From: a virus
Strand: one strand, 5' to 3'
Virus record (IMG/VR): IMGVR_UViG_3300009182_000007
Span: 1 to 40,618 of that record
DNA: 40,618 nucleotides
This document shows positions 24,736-30,828 of the stretch, in pieces. A program made the translations under genes and the position numbers. The notes below the pieces were generated by a model. The model was not told the origin of the DNA. It did no database searches and was given only the letters and a program-made list of their open reading frames with translations. Every line of letters starts with the position of its first letter. Position 1 is the first letter of the stretch.

Positions 24736-25687
24736 AGACTGCCGGTGAATCGGTTGCACTACCTAAAAACTGTGCGCTGTCTTTGTGCAGCCACAGACCA
24801 ATTGCCGGTTCACCATCACCTGAACCTTCATAGTGCCGTTGCTTGCAGCACTTCAAAATTCCATCGTGTTCACCAGACTTGCCACCAAACTTTCCAGCGT
24901 TCCGCATATCGTCTTCTTTGCCCTTGTTACGCCACACAGTAAAGATGTTGTCTACTTGATCCGATATGGAACCACTGCCTTTTAGGTCATATTTATCAGG
25001 CAATGCTGCTTCATTTTGAGGCTTTCGGATGTGGTGTATCAAGTGTATGTGCAGTTGCAAATCCTTGGCTATGCTGAACAATTCGCCAACAAATTGCTTC
25101 TGCCCATTCATGTCATCTTCAGAGCCAACAACCTTCATAAGTGAGTCAATAAACACATGAGTTATGCCAAGTTCTTTGCCACAATATCGGGTCATTCCAA
25201 CGACTGTTTCTACGTTGGTCGTGCCCATCTGGTCATAAATCCAAAGTTTGTCATTTGACCACTCACCGAACTTGTCAAACAGGGCATCCAGTACCGCAAA
25301 GCCTTCTTCGTTTTGGTACTCCTCTGTGAACGGATTCGTGCCAATGTACATTCGGCTCATCAAGCGAATGGTTTCAATGGGTTTCATCTCAAACGATGCC
25401 ATGCAGACCTTCTCGCCCTGTTGCATCAGAGACATAGCAATCTGTGCCGTTACTTGAGACTTGCCGTGGCCGTTCATGCCAGCATAGACAGTCATCTCAC
25501 CAGGTCGATAGTAGAACGATTCCCGTGTCTTCTCCCAAGGCATCCAAAGTTTTTTCTCTTTAGAGATGCTTCTCATCCGTTCTTTGATGGACGGAATGTA
25601 GAGATTGGCAGATTTGACATTCTGCTTACTGTCCGTCTCCGCAAGGTACTGCGAAAAGTCAATGTTGTCAGGAATGAAATTAGCCAT
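24728..25687 (-). CDS. DnaB-type replicative helicase, helicase domain only
   Basis: 319 aa from the ATG at 25687 (GGAG upstream; the GTG at 25693 overlaps that site). RecA-like core: Walker A GMNGHGKS (70-77), FEMKP (99-103), Walker B THVFIDS (D181), then HIHLIHHIRKP (213-223) and DLKGSGSISDQVDNIFTVWRNK, which correspond to helicase motifs H3, H4 and the arginine-finger region of DnaB/gp4. No N-terminal primase or zinc-binding part is present, so priming must come from the host. It unwinds DNA at the phage fork. Confidence 0.88.
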   Translation of the reverse strand: MANFIPDNIDFSQYLAETDSKQNVKSANLYIPSIKERMRSISKEKKLWMPWEKTRESFYYRPGEMTVYAGMNGHGKSQVTAQIAMSLMQQGEKVCMASFEMKPIETIRLMSRMYIGTNPFTEEYQNEEGFAVLDALFDKFGEWSNDKLWIYDQMGTTNVETVVGMTRYCGKELGITHVFIDSLMKVVGSEDDMNGQKQFVGELFSIAKDLQLHIHLIHHIRKPQNEAALPDKYDLKGSGSISDQVDNIFTVWRNKGKEDDMRNAGKFGGKSGEHDGILKCCKQRHYEGSGDGEPAIGLWLHKDSAQFLGSATDSPAVYE

Positions 25688-26243
25688 TAGCACTCCATTG
25701 TTTTGCCATTGCTTGTGCTATGCCTTTATAAGTTGTTGAACGCAATTTCCAGCGTAATGGGCTAGGTGGCATTTTGTGAACTCTAGCCTCTCTTCCCTCC
25801 ACAATTTCTGTAGGCACTAACTTTGGCAAGTTTTTCAACCAAAGACAAGTGGCTTTCGTTTCACCATGACCAAACTGCCAAGGCTGAATGATTTGGTCTG
25901 GTTTGCGGATACGACTGCTAATGATGCTAATCGGGTTCTCAAGAGCAATAAACGGAATCGGTGCATCCAATAGGGCTTGAACAAATGCTAAAGCCTCTTG
26001 CTGAACACCGCTTGCTTGTTTAGCAGCAAAATGTCTAGCACCGGAAACCGCAAGATGAGTGCATGGAGGATGAGCAATCATCAAATCCCAACCATCGTTA
26101 ATGATGTCAAAAACATCTCCTTGGTAATGCGGCCCTGCAACATCTGTTGGCAGCAAATCACAACTCATTGCATCATGCCCCATAGCAATGAATGCATCCC
26201 GTACAGTACCGCTGTACTCGCAAGCAATTAAAACTTTAGCCAC
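25680..26243 (-). CDS. Cytosine-methyltransferase-like protein (compact C5-MTase family)
   Basis: 187 aa. SAM-type fold: ACEYSGTVRDAF (residues 7-18) replaces the usual F.G.G motif I. AHPPCTHLAVSGARHF (PPC at 59-61) is motif IV with the catalytic Cys, and ALENPISI (102-104 ENP) stands at motif VI, where C5 enzymes usually have ENV. WQFGHGETKATCLWLKNLP and a C-terminal IAQAMAKQW helix complete the pattern. It is far shorter than typical C5 enzymes and lacks a recognisable target-recognition domain. It may still methylate phage DNA against restriction, or act on a different substrate. Confidence 0.8.
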   Translation of the reverse strand: MAKVLIACEYSGTVRDAFIAMGHDAMSCDLLPTDVAGPHYQGDVFDIINDGWDLMIAHPPCTHLAVSGARHFAAKQASGVQQEALAFVQALLDAPIPFIALENPISIISSRIRKPDQIIQPWQFGHGETKATCLWLKNLPKLVPTEIVEGREARVHKMPPSPLRWKLRSTTYKGIAQAMAKQWSANG

Positions 26244-26562
26244 AATACAACTCCATCCATCCTGTTGTTACTCGTTCACCATGCATTTCGGTATGGCTTG
26301 CACCAACCCATTTAGCCTTTGCCACTTTGCAGGCGTTAAACAGGCGTTTTGCACGATCTTCTGACCTGCTGGTGACACTCACCCTTAGACCGAACAAGAA
26401 GCGCAAATCAAGGGCTTCTGGTACATCGTTGGTCAAAGTAACAACAGGATTGGTTCCCATCTCTTCCCAATCTGCCAATGCGCTTTCAAAGTCATCCAAG
26501 TAAACCAGTTCGGGAACCTTGCCCTGCATCCGCAAGTTGATGATCTTCTCATGACCTTTCAT
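26236..26562 (-). CDS. Hypothetical early protein (108 aa)
   Basis: Begins MKGHEKIINLRMQGKVPELVYLDDFES, a pattern I associate with small conserved phage proteins, then an alpha/beta stretch (ALDLRFLFGLRVSVTSRSEDRAKRLFNACKVAKAKWVG) and a strand-rich end. Starts in an ATGA overlap inside a 18-nt duplicated junction element and overlaps the methyltransferase start by 8 nt. Function unknown. Confidence 0.7.
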   Translation of the reverse strand: MKGHEKIINLRMQGKVPELVYLDDFESALADWEEMGTNPVVTLTNDVPEALDLRFLFGLRVSVTSRSEDRAKRLFNACKVAKAKWVGASHTEMHGERVTTGWMELYCG

Positions 26563-26813
26563 GTGTTCCCCCTTTCTTGGATAGAAACAATCATGTCTTG
26601 TCGGCGAACATTCTTAATTGGGCCGTAAGGCAAGTTTAGGTTTATCGCGGAGAATTTCTGCCCTGTTGTTTTGAACGTATATGTCCAGTCATCGGCTATC
26701 AACTCAAGCCATTTGACGCCTTCGGCTACACCTGTACCCCAGTACAAAACTGGCCAATGAGGTTGCTCGTTCCAAACCCCGCCAATTGTTTGTATTAAGT
26801 CATTGTTTTTCAT
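26559..26813 (-). CDS. Hypothetical early protein (84 aa)
   Basis: The ATG at 26813 lies in the same 'ggggaacacATGA' arrangement as the next gene; the longer frame from 26855 overlaps the upstream gene. Rich in Trp (VWNEQPHWPVLYWGTGVAEGVKWLELIADDWTYTF), beta-type. Ends in RGNT, coded by the ribosome site of the next gene. Function unknown. Confidence 0.65.
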   Translation of the reverse strand: MKNNDLIQTIGGVWNEQPHWPVLYWGTGVAEGVKWLELIADDWTYTFKTTGQKFSAINLNLPYGPIKNVRRQDMIVSIQERGNT

Positions 26814-27085
26814 GTGTTCCCCCTTGCTCGGATTGCGAAAGAAAGAGATTCCCAAACGGGGTCAATTTCATCTGCTAACTTCGCACAAGCCTCACGCTCG
26901 TCCAGAACGGCGTCTTCTAGGCTTTTAAGGTGGACATTGATACGTTCAATCTCCGGCGCGTTTGCAGCCTTGATACGCTCACGCTCATCGGCACGGATGA
27001 GTTCAGCAAAATGAGCTATTGTTGACTCTGCTCTGTCACCATCGTACAAGGATTGTTTCCAAAGCTCGTTGTCTCGTTCGTTCAT
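26810..27085 (-). CDS. Helical DEREACA-type phage protein
   Basis: 91 aa. The EREACAKLADE...AFAIRARGNT-like ending is very common in small phage proteins of Proteobacteria, usually annotated as hypothetical. Mostly charged helix (LIRADERERIKAANAPEIERI). The last four codons carry the GGGGG site for the next gene. It overlaps the DUF1376 gene by 4 nt. Confidence 0.7.
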   Translation of the reverse strand: MNERDNELWKQSLYDGDRAESTIAHFAELIRADERERIKAANAPEIERINVHLKSLEDAVLDEREACAKLADEIDPVWESLSFAIRARGNT

Positions 27086-27702
27086 AAAATTCCTTTCATT
27101 GGTGTATACGTTGCTTTGCTATCTTTGACCCAATCGGCATTGAAGGACTGCCAATTTCGAACAATGATTTCCTTCAAGGCGTTTTCTAGTGTCCATCCAG
27201 CCTTCGCTGCTTGTTTGGCAATGCCGTCGATCACAAGTGGAGTGACTCTGGCTTTCTTGGCCTTGCGGTGAGTCACAAATTCGTTCCAAACTTCAACAGA
27301 AACGCCGTCAGGCGGTGTGATTGCCTTACTATTGTTTCTTGTTTCTTGTTTCTTGTTTAGTTGAACGTCCGTTGAAGGCTTGTTAAATCTACGCTCCGCA
27401 GACAGCTTTCCAGCCTTAGATGCTTGCTCGATTTTCGCTCTGTAACGGGCTATTTCAATGTCGGCTCGTTCGTTGACCCAACCGGCCTCTGTAAGCACGA
27501 AAAATTCATGCAAAACGACACCAACTTCTTCTTCCCAATCACGCATATTTACTTGCCGTGCTACAGAAGCAATGCCGCTGTTCAACGGACGTTCAGCGAG
27601 ATAGTAAGCATCTAACAGTCTACGATAAGCAATGTCTTCTATTTCGGACAAATGCCGAGTGTGACTGTAGTAGTCCCCAATGTTGAATGGATAAAAGTGC
27701 AT
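27082..27702 (-). CDS. DUF1376 replication-associated protein (YdaU-like)
   Basis: 206 aa. The N-terminal domain (MHFYPFNIGDYYSHTRHLSEIEDIAYRRLLDAYYLAERPL) is a clear DUF1376 match. Then follow a basic linker (KAGKLSAERRFNKP) and a C-terminal domain with WNEFVTHRKAKKARVTPLV and ALKEIIVRNWQSFNADWV, similar to the DnaT/primosomal C-terminal parts found in phage replication initiators. It probably binds the origin and brings in the helicase coded farther down the operon. The stop of the zinc-finger gene overlaps its start. Confidence 0.85.
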   Translation of the reverse strand: MHFYPFNIGDYYSHTRHLSEIEDIAYRRLLDAYYLAERPLNSGIASVARQVNMRDWEEEVGVVLHEFFVLTEAGWVNERADIEIARYRAKIEQASKAGKLSAERRFNKPSTDVQLNKKQETRNNSKAITPPDGVSVEVWNEFVTHRKAKKARVTPLVIDGIAKQAAKAGWTLENALKEIIVRNWQSFNADWVKDSKATYTPMKGIL

Positions 27703-27902
27703 TATTCAGCCCTAAACTTTTGCAACTTTTGCTTCTTGGGCTGCGCGTGTCCAACGTGGTAGAAACCACAATGGGAACATTGATAGGATTCCAATGGTGG
27801 CCCACCCATCCTTCGTCTGTCTATCGTCCCTTGGGCAAGATTTCTAGTGGGATAGGGATGCTTCCCCTCGCACTGGATTTCTTTAAGTGTCGTGTATGTC
27901 AT
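27702..27902 (-). CDS. 66-aa zinc-finger-like protein
   Basis: Contains YQCSHCGFYHVGHA (C42, C45, H49, H52), a CxxC...HxxH zinc site, after a basic N-terminal half (RNLAQGTIDRRRMGG); Cys11 is separate. I know this pattern from short phage genes next to DUF1376-type replication proteins. It may bind nucleic acid. It overlaps the upstream gene by 20 nt and the next by one base. Confidence 0.75.
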   Translation of the reverse strand: MTYTTLKEIQCEGKHPYPTRNLAQGTIDRRRMGGPPLESYQCSHCGFYHVGHAQPKKQKLQKFRAE

Positions 27903-28068
27903 ACATTCGCTCCATGTTTACTTTCCGACCGGTAGCCAGTTCGATTGCTCGGACTAGCACTGCTACTACAGAGGCTTCACGGTCATGTTTCTCTGAGTGT
28001 GTAAAGGCGTAATCGGATGCTTTGTTCAACACCGATTGAGCCGAATAAAGTTCGTTTTTTTCATTCAT
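27883..28068 (-). CDS. First minus-strand early protein (61 aa), likely leaderless mRNA
   Basis: Helical and charged (MNEKNELYSAQSVLNKASDY, then HDREASVVAVLVRAIELATGRKV). No Shine-Dalgarno sequence is seen before the ATG at 28068, and the candidate extended -10 ends only 7 nt upstream, so the transcript may start at or next to the start codon. It is the first gene of the replication operon and may be a regulator or host-takeover factor. Function unknown. Confidence 0.65.
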   Translation of the reverse strand: MNEKNELYSAQSVLNKASDYAFTHSEKHDREASVVAVLVRAIELATGRKVNMERMYDIHDT

Positions 28069-28074
28069 GCCGTA

Positions 28075-28083
28075 AGACTAGCA
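28075..28083 (-). promoter_or_regulatory. Extended -10 of the minus-strand early promoter
   Basis: On the minus strand TGC-TAGTCT reads as an extended -10 box (TGnTAnnnT). A good -35 is not seen at 17 bp. The transcript would begin near 28068, at the first codon of the operon. Confidence 0.4.
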
Positions 28084-28100
28084 CAACTTTTGACAAAAAA

Positions 28101-28121
28101 TACTAGGGTAAACACCTAGTA
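28101..28121. promoter_or_regulatory. 21-bp palindrome, operator candidate in the divergent early region
   Basis: tactagg (28101-28107) and cctagta (28115-28121) are perfect inverted repeats around a 7-nt centre (gtaaaca). The element sits between the two divergent early promoters, and a related sequence lies at 24091-24110. This is the form of a dimeric repressor or activator site. The RHH candidate at 29070 or the small HTH protein at 21340 could be the ligand (inference). Confidence 0.6.
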
Positions 28122-28127
28122 AAAAGT

Positions 28128-28157
28128 TTGCAAAAGGTCAAAGTTTGGCATTAAGAT
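28128..28157 (+). promoter_or_regulatory. Plus-strand early promoter
   Basis: -35 TTGCAA (28128-28133), 18-bp spacer, -10 TAAGAT (28152-28157). Transcription would begin near 28164, giving a leader of about 36 nt before the ATG at 28200. Confidence 0.45.
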
Positions 28158-28199
28158 AGCGCCATGCTGTTACTTCACAGCGTTTTTTGGAGCTACTTT

Positions 28200-28391
28200 A
28201 TGACCACACCCACCATCCATCTTGCTGATCTTGTCAAGATTGCAGAGGCTTACAAGATTCTTGAGCAACTTGTCGAGGAATCACGCTTGACTACTGAACA
28301 ACATGGACGCTACTGCGACACCATCATTGGCAAAGTTGTCCTTGATCGTGTCATGTCTTCCTTGAATGTAAAAATTGAGGTGAAAGCATGA
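28200..28391 (+). CDS. Small helical early protein (63 aa)
   Basis: The ATG at 28200 has GGAG with good spacing; the earlier ATG at 28164 coincides with the likely transcription start and is rejected. MTTPTIHLADLVKIAEAYKILEQ... is helical and acidic. The stop overlaps the next start (ATGA). First gene of the plus-strand early block; function unknown. Confidence 0.65.
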   Translation: MTTPTIHLADLVKIAEAYKILEQLVEESRLTTEQHGRYCDTIIGKVVLDRVMSSLNVKIEVKA

Positions 28392-28546
28392 TTTACACAG
28401 TCTATATCACCCCCAAGGCTAAGAAGTGGATTGAGACTCATCAAGTGGAAGCTGATAGCGCAGACCAGGCCATCGATAAAGTTCTTGATGACATCCCATA
28501 CGATGTGATCTTCGTGGAATGCGACAACATTGCGGAGCATCTATGA
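28388..28546 (+). CDS. 52-aa small early protein
   Basis: Begins MIYTVYITPKAKKWIETHQV and ends with VIFVECDNIAEHL: a strand-helix-strand pattern. Both ends overlap neighbours (ATGA with the 63-aa gene, ATGA with the next gene). Function unknown; the coupling and protein-like composition support that it is real. Confidence 0.7.
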   Translation: MIYTVYITPKAKKWIETHQVEADSADQAIDKVLDDIPYDVIFVECDNIAEHL

Positions 28547-28728
28547 ACGTCCTAGACCTACTGGATAAGCAGCGCCAAGAGCGCAAAGACAAGCCTTGCA
28601 CCTGCCATGCATACAAGTTCCCACACCGCCGGTATAGCGGCTCTTGTGAAGACGATGGCTCATGGATGGACAACACCGACCGACTCCGCTTGATTGAATG
28701 GGAACGTAAATCAGAAAGATACAAATGA
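28543..28728 (+). CDS. 61-aa basic early protein
   Basis: Start at the ATG at 28543 (MNVLDLLDKQRQERKDKPCT), overlapping the previous stop; the track of coupled starts continues to the next gene at 28725. Contains CTCHAYKFPHRRYSG with a Cys-Cys-His-His set that might bind zinc. Function unknown. Confidence 0.7.
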   Translation: MNVLDLLDKQRQERKDKPCTCHAYKFPHRRYSGSCEDDGSWMDNTDRLRLIEWERKSERYK

Positions 28729-28910
28729 AACTCTATAACGTACCGCGTAATACAAAAATCAAATTGAGTGATGGCGTAATTCTTTTATTCCACCATATTG
28801 ATGGGATGTACAGTGTGTGTACAGACGAGAATGGAGACATATTCCATATCGGCGCAACAGAAGAAGTAACCATAGAAGAACCCAATGAAAAAGTCACCAC
28901 TAACTCGTAA
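28725..28910 (+). CDS. 61-aa beta-rich early protein
   Basis: MKLYNVPRNTKIKLSDGVIL followed by strand-type segments (LLFHHIDGMYSVCTDENGDI, FHIGATEEVTIEEP). Reads like a compact small beta barrel, as in many phage early proteins that bind host factors. It overlaps both neighbours (4 nt upstream, 26 nt downstream). Confidence 0.65.
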   Translation: MKLYNVPRNTKIKLSDGVILLFHHIDGMYSVCTDENGDIFHIGATEEVTIEEPNEKVTTNS

Positions 28911-29094
28911 AGAACAAAAAGCAGCAATTTATCAGCGAGACAAGGAAAAGCGTCTTGCTTACCAGTCGGAGTACAGAGCCAAGGAAAAGGCTAAATATGA
29001 TGCATTGCTAGCGATTGCAATGGCAGCACTTGAATGCGTAGACAGCAATATGGTTGCAATGGCTAAAAAATGGCAGCAAGACCAGACTGGCTAA
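28885..29094 (+). CDS. 69-aa basic helical protein
   Basis: MKKSPLTRKEQKAAIYQRDK followed by a very basic helix (EKRLAYQSEYRAKEKAKYDA) and an Ala/Met-rich C-terminal helix. Possibly nucleic-acid-binding by charge. The 26-nt overlap with the upstream gene and 25-nt overlap with the next are unusually long for this block, but the frames look protein-like. Confidence 0.6.
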   Translation: MKKSPLTRKEQKAAIYQRDKEKRLAYQSEYRAKEKAKYDALLAIAMAALECVDSNMVAMAKKWQQDQTG

Positions 29095-29294
29095 AAGCAA
29101 GACTAGAAGCAGAGTTCCAAGGCCCTAAGAAGCCTTGGGGCGGTGCAAGACTAGGTGCTGGTAGACCAAGGACAAGACCCGTTGGGACTGCGTTCAACGT
29201 CCGTTTAAACAGCCTTCAACGTCTGTCGCTAGAAGAGATGGGTAATGGCAGCGTAGAGGCTGGTTTACAGGCATTAGTAGACAAATATTTATAG
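29070..29294 (+). CDS. AT-hook/RHH DNA-binding protein, regulator candidate
   Basis: 74 aa. WGGARLGAGRPRTRP (23-37) is the 'GARxGAGRP' basic motif common in phage DNA-binding proteins. AFNVRLNSLQRLSLEEMGNGSVEAGLQALVDKYL then has the strand-helix-helix form of ribbon-helix-helix (CopG/Arc) domains. Such proteins bind palindromes as dimers. It is the best candidate in the window to bind the palindrome at 28101-28121. No strong ribosome site is seen, so it is probably coupled to the upstream gene. Confidence 0.7.
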   Translation: MAARPDWLKARLEAEFQGPKKPWGGARLGAGRPRTRPVGTAFNVRLNSLQRLSLEEMGNGSVEAGLQALVDKYL

Positions 29295-29301
29295 GAAATT
29301 T

Positions 29302-29622
29302 ATGGAAATTAACCCAGAACGAGCCATTGTGTTCATTCAAGAAAACGCTTTGCCTTACGCTCAGGCCAAAGCAGACAGACTATTCATTGAAGGCTACTTA
29401 AAGGCGATTAAAGCCACTTTGATGAACGAATCTGACTCTAGCAGCCTTGGAGCCAAGGAGCAGTATGCTTACAGCCATGAGCGTTATCTTGAGCAATTGA
29501 GCGCAATGAAAGTTGCCGTTGAACAGGAAGAGCGCCTAAAGTACCTGATGGAAGCTGCCAAGATGAAAGTGGAAGTGTGGAAGACTCAGGAATACACCAA
29601 ACGAACAGAAATGAAGATGTAA
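29302..29622 (+). CDS. Conserved helical phage protein (106 aa)
   Basis: Helical throughout: YAQAKADRLFIEGYLKAIKATLMNES, an AKEQYAYSHERYLEQLSAMKVAVEQEERLKYLMEAAKMKVEVWKTQE pattern. I recognise this layout from a widely distributed, uncharacterised phage protein usually found among recombination or replication genes. No catalytic motif. The stop overlaps the next start (TAATG). Confidence 0.8.
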   Translation: MEINPERAIVFIQENALPYAQAKADRLFIEGYLKAIKATLMNESDSSSLGAKEQYAYSHERYLEQLSAMKVAVEQEERLKYLMEAAKMKVEVWKTQEYTKRTEMKM

Positions 29623-29867
29623 TGAACAAATCTATTGAACAACGAGCCTATCAAGCATTGGTACGGGAAATGGAAAACGAAATTAAAGTCGTGGAAGGCC
29701 AGTACGAAAAAGAATTTGCACGGGTTTGTATGCTCATCCGTGTCATAGCGGAATTAGTCCATGATCCCAAGTCAGTCATTCAAGAGGTTCAGGATCGGTT
29801 AAACAAAGATGGTGATATGGACAACAATTTTGTTCAATTCTTTTTAGAAAACTATGAGGTGGAATAA
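29622..29867 (+). CDS. 81-aa helical protein, unknown
   Basis: The start is the ATG at 29622 in the TAATG overlap (MNKSIEQRAYQALVREMENE); the longer frame from 29577 lies inside the upstream gene. A charged coiled coil (NEIKVVEGQYEKEFARVCML) is followed by an acidic C-terminus. The stop overlaps the next start (TAATG). Confidence 0.7.
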   Translation: MNKSIEQRAYQALVREMENEIKVVEGQYEKEFARVCMLIRVIAELVHDPKSVIQEVQDRLNKDGDMDNNFVQFFLENYEVE

Positions 29868-30037
29868 TGCTTAAACAAGTTAATCCTCCCCGTCCTGAGC
29901 CACCTTATTGGGTATGCACTAAATGCAATTGGCCTTTCCAAGCACTACAAGAAGCAAATAAGCATTCATGTGGGCAAGATAAGCCACCAAAGCCAGCATT
30001 TAGAAGTTATACCAAGCGCATAGAAATGCGTATATAA
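29867..30037 (+). CDS. 56-aa zinc-finger-like protein
   Basis: Starts MLKQVNPPRPEPPYWVCTKC and has C17, C20, H33 and C35, a likely one-zinc site, then a basic tail (FRSYTKRIEMRI). It starts inside the previous stop (TAATG). Its last codons contain the TATAAT box of the downstream RNA-like region. Confidence 0.7.
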   Translation: MLKQVNPPRPEPPYWVCTKCNWPFQALQEANKHSCGQDKPPKPAFRSYTKRIEMRI

Positions 30038-30038
30038 T
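30033..30038 (+). promoter_or_regulatory. TATAAT -10 box in front of the structured region
   Basis: A perfect TATAAT (30033-30038) overlaps the stop of the 56-aa gene. No strong -35 stands at 17 bp (TTATAC lies 20 bp away). The predicted start near 30045 falls just before the first stem (30049-30123), as expected for the 5' end of a structured RNA. Confidence 0.5.
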
Positions 30039-30044
30039 TTCCCC

Positions 30045-30430
30045 GTCAAGTGCTGCCACACAAGACAAAACATGAGGCCATTTTCTCATGCGTTACTCCG
30101 AAAGGAACTAGTGTGGCAGCATTAGAACGCAGTAGAAAGTGGCTTTTTTGCGTTCTAGGCCGTCAGGGCGCGATAGCAAATGGTCTGCATGGACTGAACC
30201 CGATAAACACCGCACATCGACACACCCCGATGCAAAAGGCGACCAGCGTTGGTTAACCGACTGGTAAAGCACAAGATAACTCAGGTGGAAACTAGGTCTT
30301 GTGTATAAGTGAATTAACCCGTCCAGCGCAGCTTGGATATGTATATTGGTTTGTATGGTTTTGGTAGGCATTGGATACATATTTACATATTGGAGCAGGT
30401 GAGATAAGCCCTCTTATCCACCCTAGGATT
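30045..30430 (+). ncRNA. Candidate structured non-coding RNA, no known family recognised
   Basis: This stretch has no convincing ORF in any frame but many strong inverted repeats. P1: tgctgccacac (30051-30061) with gtgtggcagca (30111-30121), 11 perfect pairs plus A-U and G-U extension. Inside it are catgag/ctcatg (30071-30076, 30085-30090) and a cc-GAAA-gg hairpin (GAAA at 30100-30103). P2: tagaacgca (30123-30131) with tgcgttcta (30149-30157), extendable by aaag/cttt. P3: accag/ctggt (30242-30246, 30261-30265). P4: cacaaga/tcttgtg (30270-30276, 30297-30303). P5: atatgtat/atacatat (30337-30344, 30375-30382). P6: ggtg-a-gataag/cttatc-cacc (30398-30422). It is not a tRNA, tmRNA, RNase P RNA or 6S RNA by the motifs I know. 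It could be a free RNA or a long structured leader of the nuclease gene that follows. Confidence 0.6.
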
Positions 30431-30450
30431 AACTTTGGCTGGAGAATGAT

Positions 30451-30828
30451 GTGATTGAAAAACACGACTATTACAGAAATAAAGACCTACTAAAACTAGC
30501 AGAAGACCAGCATTGCCTGTTACAAGTGCCAAATTTTTGCACGGGGGGGTCTTCCACAATTGTGGCCTGTCACAGCAATTCCGGCTCCAATGGCAAGGGC
30601 AAAGGCATCAAGGCATCAGATGCCGATACGGTGTGGGGGTGTCACTTCTGCCACCAATGGCTGGATCAAGGCACAGCCAGCAAAGAAGAAAAAGAAACCA
30701 TTTACTACCAGGCTTATAGCCAACAGGTCGTGGAGTGGCTTAAAATCGCCCGTAGCATCAGCCTTAAACCTTGGAAGGTAGAAGCTGCTAGAAACGTACT
30801 CAAACACCTGGGAATACATCATGGATAA
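30451..30828 (+). CDS. DUF1364 (YbcO-type) metal-dependent nuclease
   Basis: 125 aa from a GTG at 30451, with GGAG 7 nt upstream. The pattern LLKLAEDQHCLLQVPNFCTGG...IVACHSNSGSNGKGKGIKASDADTVWGCHFCHQWLDQG is diagnostic of DUF1364, with Cys/His ligands at C22, C30, C40-H41, C64 and C67-H68 as in HNH-like folds. YbcO-type proteins are DNA endonucleases carried in the nin-like regions of lambdoid phages. Here it may act in recombination next to RusA functions, or on host DNA. The long structured region lies directly upstream. Confidence 0.85.
   Translation: MIEKHDYYRNKDLLKLAEDQHCLLQVPNFCTGGSSTIVACHSNSGSNGKGKGIKASDADTVWGCHFCHQWLDQGTASKEEKETIYYQAYSQQVVEWLKIARSISLKPWKVEAARNVLKHLGIHHG

Noticed and set aside
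30050-30256. 68-codon plus-strand frame across the RNA candidate
   Set aside because: No ribosome site and it starts inside the closing stem; chance frame.
30108-30380. 90-codon minus-strand frame across the RNA candidate
   Set aside because: No ribosome site, unlikely composition, and it crosses strong stems.
30038-30450. Group I or II intron, tRNA or tmRNA as explanation of the structured region
   Set aside because: No interrupted gene on either side, no P7/P3 core, domain V, T-arm or tag-peptide sequence seen. An RNA model search is still the decisive test.
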